From positions 1-16,568 of the forward strand of contig CANRHJ010000025.1 of the NCBI GenBank assembly GCA_947630355.1: a stretch of 16,568 bases of DNA. Reading direction: 5' to 3'. This DNA is from Candidatus Gastranaerophilales bacterium. Its GTDB lineage: Bacteria; Cyanobacteriota; Vampirovibrionia; Gastranaerophilales; Gastranaerophilaceae. The notes under the pieces were generated by a model. The model saw nothing but the letters and a program-made list of their open reading frames with translations. It was not told the DNA's origin and did no database searches. Below, in pieces: positions 7,860 through 14,204 of the stretch. The first letter of the stretch is position 1. Each line of letters opens with the position of its first letter. The position numbers and the translations under genes are program-made.

Positions 7860-9435
7860 TTAATCTCATTTCATATATTTGTCTGCGATTTTCCGTATAG
7901 TTATTTATAGGGTAAAATCCGCTGATATAATACAAAGGTTGTGGACATTGAATTCTGTTTATATTTTTAAACAAATTAACTTTTTTAATTTTATTTATAT
8001 CTTCCAAAACCCTTTCTATATCTGAAGTGAAATAAGAATCAATCCATAAAACTTCATCACAATAACCTTTAAAAAGGTTAACCGATTTATTTTTACCGTA
8101 TTTCATTGTATAACCGTCATAATAAGGAGTAAACTCAGGTAAATATAATTCATCCCTGCTGCCTTTTGTCAGTCTGCCCAATAACGGTTCATACTTTAAT
8201 TTAACATCATAGTCATTTGAGAAATATTCTGAAAAGTCTTCCTGATCATCACAAGAATATTTAATTAATGTTTTGATAAATTCATACTGCTTATCAATCG
8301 GCCATTTATCAAACTCATTTTGCAAAGAAAGTCTTTTAATTATTTTACTTTTTTGCTCCCGCCCCGAATTTATGGCACTTTTTAAAGCCCTGATTTGAGC
8401 CGCATTACTGTATTTATAAAAATCATAAGATTTTATGTCATCTCTTAGTTTTTCGGATTGAAGCGAGGAAATAACTTCTTTTCCGTCACGAAAGGATTCA
8501 ATAAAAAATGCAAAATTTTTAACATCGTCTTTTGTTAAATCTTGCAAACTATTTAAAGACTCATTTTTTCTTTCAAAACAGTCAGACAATAAAATATTAT
8601 ACTCAGCCGCCTTTTCTAAATTTTGATATTCGGAATTTACAAGCTTTTGACATTTTTCTTTATCAAAATTAAATTTCTTTGAATTAATTTCCTCCAAATA
8701 TTTTTTAACTTGTCTTAACGTCATAATTGACGGGAAAGAATTGTCGTGATTATAGCTTAGAATTCTTTGGTCGGTATTATTCCATAATTTCCCGCTGAAT
8801 TTTTGAACTATTTTTTTATCTTTATACTCATTATCGCTGCCTTGTAAAATAATATAAGCTCTGTCTATATCACTGCCGGGTATTGCCAATTTTTTACCGA
8901 CCGAACAAGTATCGTCATACCCTGCCGATATACATTTATATTCATTTCCCTTAAGTTCCGCTTCCGTATTTTTTACCGAATTTATAAATTCAGATTCTAT
9001 TCTTTGTGAAACTTTTTTTAAATCGGGAAATCCCGTAATGTATTTATAAAATTCAATAAATTTTTGTTTATCTTCGTCAGTTTTTATTTTATTCAAAAAA
9101 GAAAGATTTCGTTTTCTGATTAGTTTATTTTCAGGATTATAGATATCATCATGGGAATCAAGATAATTTCCGTGTTTTAACAGTGTATAAAGTGAAATAG
9201 CATCAATATAAGAGGTAACATTAATTTGTTGTAATTTTTCAGGACAGCCTTTAAACGAAAGATTACTTTTGTTCAAATACAAATTATAAAACGGCACACT
9301 ATTGAGAAGTGATGTCCTTTTTTGTGGGTCACAGCAGGGAATTCTTTTTTCTCTTTCCGCAGTATTCTTTATTTGTGGTTTAATCAAACCGTAACGTTTA
9401 GTTGAAACGTACGAATTAATTTTATTAACAGTCAT
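7846..9435 (-). CDS. Lineage-type protein with candidate nucleotidyltransferase-fold motif
   Basis: A 529-residue soluble protein of no family I can name. The N-terminus carries the FK element (LSFKGCPEK, 59-67). Residues 170-195 read SAGYDDTCSVGKKLAIPGSDIDRAYI, shown here by its parts: a glycine turn (G172), a second glycine (G180), and GSDIDRAYI (187-195) with D189 and D191. This resembles the polymerase-beta-type signature hG-x(9-13)-SD-h-D-h, though the first GS is replaced by AG and the third catalytic acid cannot be placed by eye. The remainder is mostly charged helices with aromatic-rich ends. It is the first gene of an operon with the PHP phosphoesterase (14-nt overlap). ATG start with AGGA 4-5 nt upstream, behind a strong promoter. 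Function is unknown; nucleotidyltransferase is a hypothesis from one motif. Confidence 0.7.
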   Translation of the reverse strand: MTVNKINSYVSTKRYGLIKPQIKNTAEREKRIPCCDPQKRTSLLNSVPFYNLYLNKSNLSFKGCPEKLQQINVTSYIDAISLYTLLKHGNYLDSHDDIYNPENKLIRKRNLSFLNKIKTDEDKQKFIEFYKYITGFPDLKKVSQRIESEFINSVKNTEAELKGNEYKCISAGYDDTCSVGKKLAIPGSDIDRAYIILQGSDNEYKDKKIVQKFSGKLWNNTDQRILSYNHDNSFPSIMTLRQVKKYLEEINSKKFNFDKEKCQKLVNSEYQNLEKAAEYNILLSDCFERKNESLNSLQDLTKDDVKNFAFFIESFRDGKEVISSLQSEKLRDDIKSYDFYKYSNAAQIRALKSAINSGREQKSKIIKRLSLQNEFDKWPIDKQYEFIKTLIKYSCDDQEDFSEYFSNDYDVKLKYEPLLGRLTKGSRDELYLPEFTPYYDGYTMKYGKNKSVNLFKGYCDEVLWIDSYFTSDIERVLEDINKIKKVNLFKNINRIQCPQPLYYISGFYPINNYTENRRQIYEMRLNDEN

Positions 9436-9467
9436 AATTCCTAAGAAACTTGATACACTCCTTCCTT

Positions 9468-9496
9468 ATTATAAATTAATATGAATTTGTATTCAA
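9468..9496 (-). promoter_or_regulatory. Sigma-70-type promoter for the NTase-like/PHP operon
   Basis: On the minus strand TTGAAT (9491-9496), a 17-bp spacer and a perfect TATAAT (9468-9473) lie 32 bp before the ATG at 9435. Spacing is ideal and both boxes are near consensus. Transcription would begin near 9461. This indicates that the operon is transcribed independently of the 345-residue gene upstream. Confidence 0.7.
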
Positions 9497-9529
9497 TATT
9501 ATTTTAAAGTATTTTAAGATATATAAAAG

Positions 9530-9548
9530 AAAAATCAATCGGATTTTT
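9530..9548 (-). terminator. Weak AT-rich hairpin after the 345-residue gene
   Basis: On the minus strand AAAAATC and GATTTTT form a perfect 7-bp stem around a 5-nt loop, followed by TCTTTTATAT. The stem holds only one G-C pair, so the hairpin is weak. Its place, between the end of the upstream gene (9655) and the next promoter, is right for a terminator. Confidence 0.3.
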
Positions 9549-9654
9549 AAGGTGTTTCAAAGCAGAACATTGAATAGGGGAAGTCAGGGTTAAAATAAAG
9601 CTATGCGCCGCAAATAGAGAGGTTTTTCGTTCTTGTTGTTTTAATTGTTTGTTT

Positions 9655-10692
9655 TTATATTTTACTTTTTTTATGTATTTTATCCGCCTTATCTGCAGTA
9701 AATGTAGAAAGTATCGGAAGTATGCCGTAATATAATATTGCAAACACCAATGTAGGTCTGATTACGTTTATTCCCTGAATGTATTTGTCCAGTTTAGGGT
9801 TATTGATATTAGCTTGCCTGAATTTTTCGATAAATGCTTTTGTATTATTTTGTATCATTTTATCAATTTTATAACCGCCAAATACACTTATGGCAGTTGT
9901 TATAATTTTATTATAAATTAACGGATTTTTCCTGTCCTCTTTAATTTTTTTTGATTTTTTTGTTCTGATAACGGATGAAATTGCAAGTAAAATATCCGTA
10001 GCTATTGTCATATTTCTTGTGATATTTGCATCATTTTGACTGTGTTTTTCGACAAAATTTTGAAAAGCCGAAGCATTTAAGACTTTACTAACTCCTTTTA
10101 GCGCAGTATTATTAAAGCCTTTAAAGCTTACATTATCTTTATAAAACGGTGCAAATACCGGATTATAGGCATCCTTTTGGGAATAATTATTTTTTTCTCT
10201 TTTATTTCTTTCGGGGAAAAGTTTGTTCATAAAAAAAGGTATTAAAGCAACGGCAATAACTGATTTAGGTATTGCGGTTATCAGCGGGGGTGTATTTTTT
10301 ATGAGCTGTTGGGCAAATTTATAATTTTTTGAATTCAAAAGCGTTTTCCCATTTTGAGTGAAGCATTTAAGCGCATTGTCATTTATATAGTTTTGCGGAT
10401 TTTTATTAATATGATTAATGGCATTTTCAACAGGCAGCGCAACCAGTTCGGCTATGGCAAATTTTATGAGTCCTGAAGAAATGGAATCCGCTATGGCATA
10501 TTTTTTATTTTCTTTATCGGTTTTAGGTGTCAGCGCAACACAAGCGGGCCTTACAAAAACGGACATTATGAATGTAGTACCTGCTATAAAACTTGCAGGA
10601 TGATTAGCAGCCGTCTCTAAACTCTTCAAAAGAAATTTATTGTTTAATCCGCTTTTAAAATTTATTACGTTGTCTGGCCCTGTTATTTTCAT
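9655..10692 (-). CDS. Hydrophobic lineage-type protein with internal SFKG element
   Basis: A 345-residue protein with no named domain that I recognise. Hydrophobic stretches fall at about 33-54, 72-88, 136-155, 228-242, 261-273 and 311-331, separated by lysine-rich loops, so it is probably a membrane protein, or a protein of amphipathic helices acting at a membrane. FK elements occur twice: INFKSG at 10-15, and NVSFKGF at 187-193, which marks a second half and hints at a two-part protein. The first half contains VRPACVALTPKTD (48-60). It is divergent from pnuC with only 34 bp between the two start codons, and about 220 bp separates it from the next gene on the same strand. No clear Shine-Dalgarno precedes the ATG. 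Similar 'FKG' proteins are, from memory, common in Gastranaerophilales genomes; I could not check this. Confidence 0.7.
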   Translation of the reverse strand: MKITGPDNVINFKSGLNNKFLLKSLETAANHPASFIAGTTFIMSVFVRPACVALTPKTDKENKKYAIADSISSGLIKFAIAELVALPVENAINHINKNPQNYINDNALKCFTQNGKTLLNSKNYKFAQQLIKNTPPLITAIPKSVIAVALIPFFMNKLFPERNKREKNNYSQKDAYNPVFAPFYKDNVSFKGFNNTALKGVSKVLNASAFQNFVEKHSQNDANITRNMTIATDILLAISSVIRTKKSKKIKEDRKNPLIYNKIITTAISVFGGYKIDKMIQNNTKAFIEKFRQANINNPKLDKYIQGINVIRPTLVFAILYYGILPILSTFTADKADKIHKKSKI

Positions 10693-10714
10693 AGTTAATT
10701 TTTCTTATTTAAAT

Positions 10715-10720
10715 TATAAT
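10715..10720 (+). promoter_or_regulatory. -10 box placed 6 nt before the pnuC ATG
   Basis: A perfect TATAAT is followed by six A residues and then ATG at 10727. Transcription starting 6-8 nt after this box would begin at or next to the start codon, giving a leaderless or nearly leaderless mRNA. The -35 region (TAGTTA at 10692-10697, 17-bp spacer) is poor. No Shine-Dalgarno is present. Confidence 0.4.
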
Positions 10721-10726
10721 AAAAAA

Positions 10727-11416
10727 ATGAATTGTATTGATTATATAAAGTCAGAAATAAAATTTTTTAGCGTATTTGAAAAAATATTTTATCCGTCGGT
10801 AATATTTTCGATTATTATAATATCTGTATTGACAAAAGACAGTAAAATTGCATTAATTTCGGCGATATGCGGAGTAACATACACACTGTTTGCCGGAAAA
10901 GGTAAAGTTTATTGCTATTATATCGGAGTTACCGGCACTTTCCTATACTGTTTAATATCGTATCAAAACGGTTTTTACGGGAATATGGCTTTATACGGTT
11001 TGTATTTCCTGCCTATGCAAATATGGGGAATATTTAAATGGAAAAAACATTTGAACAAAGAAAAAAATGAAATTATAAAAACAGAATTAACCATAAAAGA
11101 AAAAATAATTTACTTAATAATTACAACGATTTTAACCGCAGTAATATATGTATTTTTAAAGTATAGCGGGGGAAAAAGTCCCCTAACGGATTCTTTTATA
11201 ACGGGATTTTCCGTATTAGGTCAGTTTTTGACACTCAAAAGATGTCTGGATCAATGGTATGTATGGTTTATTGTTAATTTAGCATCAGTTATAATGTGGT
11301 TATACGCATATTTGAACAGCTCAAATTATCTCGCAACACTCTTAATGTGGATTATTTATCTGATATTATCGGTTTATTTCTTCATAAAATGGAAAAAAGA
11401 TATGAGAAATTTATAA
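10727..11416 (+). CDS. pnuC: PnuC-family nicotinamide riboside/vitamin transporter
   Basis: A 229-residue integral membrane protein, close to the usual PnuC length. About seven hydrophobic segments are visible. Family signs: QIWGIFKWKK (98-107) after a transmembrane helix, and LTDSFITGFSVLGQFLTLKR with DQWYVWFIVN (175-184), then a terminal helix ending FFIKWKK (218-224). PnuC and its relatives (PnuT, PnuX) carry nicotinamide riboside, thiamin or riboflavin by facilitated diffusion; the substrate cannot be told from this. The ATG at 10727 is preferred because the frame upstream has only a TTG at 10640, which would place the start inside the divergent gene. The gene ends in a bidirectional terminator. 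No TPP or other riboswitch fits in the 34-bp upstream gap. Confidence 0.85.
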   Translation: MNCIDYIKSEIKFFSVFEKIFYPSVIFSIIIISVLTKDSKIALISAICGVTYTLFAGKGKVYCYYIGVTGTFLYCLISYQNGFYGNMALYGLYFLPMQIWGIFKWKKHLNKEKNEIIKTELTIKEKIIYLIITTILTAVIYVFLKYSGGKSPLTDSFITGFSVLGQFLTLKRCLDQWYVWFIVNLASVIMWLYAYLNSSNYLATLLMWIIYLILSVYFFIKWKKDMRNL

Positions 11417-11467
11417 AAAAAGACTCACGAAACCAAGTAAAGATTTAATTTTTCGTAAGTCTTTTTT
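11415..11467. terminator. Bidirectional Rho-independent terminator
   Basis: AAAAAAGACT-C-ACGAAA (to 11432) pairs with TTTCGT-A-AGTCTTTTTT (from 11451), with one internal mismatch and an 18-nt loop. The A-run on one side and T-run on the other serve both strands. It lies between convergent genes: it starts at the pnuC stop codon and lies 30 bp from the hydrolase stop. Confidence 0.8.
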
Positions 11468-11496
11468 ATCAAATTAACCGATTTTATTTACCGACA

Positions 11497-12594
11497 TTAC
11501 ATCTTTTTAAAGAAAGCTTCTATTTTATCAAAAGGAATAATTTCTTTTTTGTCATATAAGTCAGTATGAACAGCATTGGGAATAATAAATAATTCTTTAT
11601 TTTTACCTTTAAGTTTTTTAAAAGCATCTTCCGAGAAGTATCTGCTGTGCGCCTTTTCACCGTGAATAACAAGAACGGGATTTTTAATTTCACCTGCAAA
11701 AGCAAGAATGGGTTGATTAATAAACGACATACAGCCGACACTGTTCCAACCGTCATTTGAATTTAAAGAGCGTTTATGATAGCCTCTTTCGGTTTTATAG
11801 TAATCATAGTAATCTTTAACGAAGAAAGGAGCATCCGCAGGCAAAGGATCAACAACACCGCCTGCCCTTTTGTATGTGCCTCCGTTTTGAATATTTTTAT
11901 AATCTTCAATTCTCTGAGCATTTAATTGCTTTTTCATTTCATACCTTGCATTTTCATCCGTTTTATCAAAATATCCGTATGCATTAACTCTTGACATATC
12001 ATACATAGTGGAAGCAACGGTTGCTTTAATTCTTGTATCAAGTGCCGCAGCATTTAAAGCCATACCGCCCCAACCGCATATTCCTATAACACCTATTTTT
12101 TCGGGATTTACATTATCCTGCACGGAAAGAAAATCAACGGCAGCCATAAAATCTTCGGTATTTATATCAGGTGATGCCATATAACGCGGTTCACCTCCTG
12201 ATTCTCCCGTGTATGATGGATCAAACGCTATTGTTATAAAACCTCGTTCTGCCATTTCTTGTGCATATAAACCTGATGACTGTTCCTTTACGGCTCCGAA
12301 AGGACCTGCAACCGCTATCGCAGGCAACTTGCCTTTTGCATCTTTTGGTGTATACATATCGGCAGCAAGCGTAATTCCGTATCTGTTCACAAAAGTAACC
12401 TTCTTATGTTCAACCGAATTACTTTTTTCAAATGTCTTATCCCAAGACTTTTCTAATTTCAATGTTTTTGCTTCTGTCATATTTTGAACTCCCATAATTA
12501 ATAATATCGAAAGACAAACTAATAAAATATTTTCGAAAAAATTTCTTTTACATTCACAATTACGAAATTTTAGGCCGGCAATTTTTTTAAACAT
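11497..12594 (-). CDS. Exported alpha/beta hydrolase with Cys-nucleophile motif (dienelactone-hydrolase/YcjY-like)
   Basis: A 365-residue protein. A basic N-terminus and a hydrophobic stretch at about 23-38 (ILLVCLSILLIMGV), ending near residue 42 (MTEA), form a signal peptide, so the enzyme is probably periplasmic or membrane-attached. The alpha/beta hydrolase core follows: VAGPFGAVKEQSSG (95-108) near the oxyanion side, nucleophile elbow GICGWGG (171-177) with C173 in place of the usual Ser, HGEKAHSRYF (311-320) in the acid region, and H343 (PNAVHTDLYD). A GxCxGG elbow is typical of dienelactone hydrolase and of YcjY-like gut hydrolases. An inserted cap of about 198-280 is rich in Tyr and Asp. 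The substrate is unknown, probably an ester. The ATG follows the stop of the acetyltransferase with no gap (TAAATG), so the two are translationally coupled. Confidence 0.85.
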   Translation of the reverse strand: MFKKIAGLKFRNCECKRNFFENILLVCLSILLIMGVQNMTEAKTLKLEKSWDKTFEKSNSVEHKKVTFVNRYGITLAADMYTPKDAKGKLPAIAVAGPFGAVKEQSSGLYAQEMAERGFITIAFDPSYTGESGGEPRYMASPDINTEDFMAAVDFLSVQDNVNPEKIGVIGICGWGGMALNAAALDTRIKATVASTMYDMSRVNAYGYFDKTDENARYEMKKQLNAQRIEDYKNIQNGGTYKRAGGVVDPLPADAPFFVKDYYDYYKTERGYHKRSLNSNDGWNSVGCMSFINQPILAFAGEIKNPVLVIHGEKAHSRYFSEDAFKKLKGKNKELFIIPNAVHTDLYDKKEIIPFDKIEAFFKKM

Positions 12595-13164
12595 TTAAAC
12601 CTCAATTCTTTTTAGAAATTTTGCTGGATTTCCCGCCACAATAGTATTTGCTTTAACATTTTTAGTAACGACACTTCCCGCACCTACTATTGCACCATCT
12701 TCTATAATGACACCCGGTAATATAGTACAATCCGAACCAATCCATACTTTATTACCTATTTTCACGCCGTTTGGAGTTAAATTAGCTCTTTTATCAGGAT
12801 TAAAGTCATGATTTAATGTTGTAATAGTTGTGTTATGACCTATTAAAACATCATCACCTATTTCAATCCCGCCTTGATCCTGAAAACGGCAGCAAGAGTT
12901 TATAAATACATTTTTACCTATTTTTATATTTTTCCCGCAATCAGTATAAAACGGAGGAAAAAGACCAAAGGATTTATCTATCTTCCTTCCCGTTAATTTT
13001 GACATCAATTCTGTAATTTCATCTTTTGTATGGTAAGAGCTGTTTATTTCCATAGTGATTTTTATGGCTTCGCTGCTGTACTTATGAAATAATTCAAAAA
13101 GTTCCGAGCCTTTCTCAACATAAGTTCTTTTTTTCATGAGTTCTCTAAATTTATTAATATCCAT
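12595..13164 (-). CDS. Maltose/galactoside-type O-acetyltransferase (left-handed beta-helix)
   Basis: A 189-residue protein, the usual size for the Maa/LacA/NodL family. The N-terminal helical part (1-70) ends in FGLFPPFYTDCGKNI (66-80), the conserved entrance to the hexapeptide beta-helix. Hexapeptide turns follow (IKIGKNVFI, IEIGDDVLIG, VKIGNKVWIG, AIVGAGSVV). The catalytic histidine is H119 in TTLNHDFNPDKR, and the C-terminal VAGNPAKFLKRI is typical. It moves an acetyl group from acetyl-CoA to the 6-hydroxyl of a sugar, acting in the cytoplasm as a trimer. It is the first gene of a two-gene operon with an exported hydrolase. There is no strong Shine-Dalgarno (GGGATAG before the ATG). Family confident; acceptor sugar unknown. 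Confidence 0.9.
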   Translation of the reverse strand: MDINKFRELMKKRTYVEKGSELFELFHKYSSEAIKITMEINSSYHTKDEITELMSKLTGRKIDKSFGLFPPFYTDCGKNIKIGKNVFINSCCRFQDQGGIEIGDDVLIGHNTTITTLNHDFNPDKRANLTPNGVKIGNKVWIGSDCTILPGVIIEDGAIVGAGSVVTKNVKANTIVAGNPAKFLKRIEV

Positions 13165-13225
13165 ATACTATCCCATAATGCTCTGATTAAAAACAGTGCA
13201 GTCCGTTCGTTTGTATTCTATAAGC

Positions 13226-13254
13226 TTGCATTAAAAGACTACTTATACTATTAT
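13226..13254 (+). promoter_or_regulatory. Possible promoter for the pilin fragment
   Basis: TTGCAT (13226-13231), a 17-bp spacer and TATTAT (13249-13254) stand about 50 bp before the ATG at 13302. It suggests that the pilin remnant kept its promoter. A TTGACA at 13264-13269 has no -10 partner at the right distance. Confidence 0.4.
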
Positions 13255-13301
13255 ATAAAAAATTTGACAAAATTGCTATGAATAAATAAGGGAAATTACA
13301 A

Positions 13302-13409
13302 ATGATAAAAAAAGGTTTTACACTTGCGGAAACTCTTATAACATTAGTAGTAATAGGCGTAATTGCAGCAATAACGATACCTGTTTTACATGCTGATTAT
13401 AATATGTAA
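13302..13409 (+). pseudogene. Truncated type IV prepilin-like gene (N-terminus only)
   Basis: The frame encodes 35 residues: MIKKGFTLAE followed by TLITLVVIGVIAAITIPVL and HADYNM, then a stop. This is a textbook class III (type IV pilin/pseudopilin) signal: G5 is the peptidase cleavage site, F6 the methylated residue, E10 the conserved glutamate, and a hydrophobic helix follows. Intact relatives go on for 150-250 residues after 'IPxL', but here the frame stops six residues later. AAGGGA (13288-13293) lies 8 nt before the ATG and a promoter candidate sits upstream, so it may still be expressed. It is probably the 5' remnant of a gene broken by insertion, deletion or inversion around 13400. A functional 35-residue peptide cannot be excluded. 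Confidence 0.75.
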
Positions 13410-13436
13410 ATCGGTTTTTCACTTTTATAAGTTCGT

Positions 13437-14018
13437 TTATTTCTTATTACCCATTTTCATTATACATAAAATAGTGCAAATAAGACCTAATAATACCGGC
13501 AGTATTGACCATAAAATTGTGAATATATTTAATTGAGTAGAGTAAAATGGAGTATTTAAATCTATTTTACCGTTTTTTCTGTTTTGATAAAATGACTTGA
13601 ATTTATTAAACATTCCTAAAGATGAAATTTCTACACAAATTATTTTTCCGGAGTTATTTCTGACATATATATCATACAAGGTAGTGGTGTGAACTTTTTT
13701 ACTATTATGATGGGTGTTTTTAAAACGATGTGAAGGACCGTATAATTCTTTCCTGCTGTCATAATATATTCTGTTATGGTCATCTTTTTTTATTGTATCT
13801 TTCCTTATATCGGTTATATTGTTGATATTAAACCATTTTTCATTTACAATTTCTTTTTTTATATTCAGGGTTGTATATTTACAAGTCCCGTTAGCTTCGC
13901 AATTCATAGTATCAGTTAGGACAACCGACGGAATAAATAATATAGCTACTCCGATAAATATTGTAATTATGCCTATAATTACACCAACAATCGGATTTTT
14001 ATTTATATCAACTTTCAT
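13437..14018 (-). CDS. Hypothetical membrane protein with two TM helices and an extracytoplasmic domain
   Basis: A 193-residue protein. TM helix 1 lies at about 10-33 (IVGVIIGIITIFIGVAILFI) and TM helix 2 at about 164-186 (IFTILWSILPVLLGLICTIL). Between them is a domain of about 130 residues with C40 and C46 (NCEANGTCKY) and alternating beta-like stretches (NRIYYDS, LYDIYVRNNSGKIICVEI). The shape resembles small bacterial membrane proteins with a 'tTxC...GxC...SGK' core that I cannot name. SD GAGGG lies 6 nt before the ATG (14016-14018). It is divergent from the GmrSD-like gene. Function unknown. Confidence 0.7.
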   Translation of the reverse strand: MKVDINKNPIVGVIIGIITIFIGVAILFIPSVVLTDTMNCEANGTCKYTTLNIKKEIVNEKWFNINNITDIRKDTIKKDDHNRIYYDSRKELYGPSHRFKNTHHNSKKVHTTTLYDIYVRNNSGKIICVEISSLGMFNKFKSFYQNRKNGKIDLNTPFYSTQLNIFTILWSILPVLLGLICTILCIMKMGNKK

Positions 14019-14192
14019 ATTACACCCTCACTTTCCTTTAGTATTTTATAGTTATTAATAATACTTTAAATCATTTAAATATATTAATAATAAATTTTTC
14101 AAACAGATTTCACTTTTTTGCAATTTTTAAAGATAAACACAGTGATAAAATTTATTTATCGGGAAAGTTTTTGGTGCTATCATAAGGCAAAC

Positions 14193-14197
14193 GGAGG
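14193..14197 (+). promoter_or_regulatory. Shine-Dalgarno fixing the start of the GmrSD-like gene
   Basis: GGAGG lies 7 nt before ATG at 14205. The frame is open further upstream to a TTG at 14118, but those residues have no family match and that TTG has no Shine-Dalgarno. Confidence 0.8.
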
Positions 14198-14204
14198 TAT
14201 ACAA

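Noticed and set aside
9504..9743. Minus-strand frame of 79 codons overlapping the end of the 345-residue gene
   Set aside because: It lies largely in a different frame of a real gene and its tail, has no Shine-Dalgarno and no recognisable protein character.
10640..10726. Upstream extension of the pnuC frame from a TTG codon
   Set aside because: It would put the start inside the divergent gene, adds residues not typical of PnuC, and has no ribosome binding site.
13264..13269. Perfect -35 box TTGACA before the pilin fragment
   Set aside because: At 16-18 bp downstream the sequence is AT-rich then AAGGG, the Shine-Dalgarno, with no acceptable -10.
14118..14204. Upstream extension of the GmrSD-like frame from a TTG codon
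   Set aside because: The ATG at 14205 has a strong GGAGG 7 nt upstream and begins right before the conserved DUF262 N-terminus.
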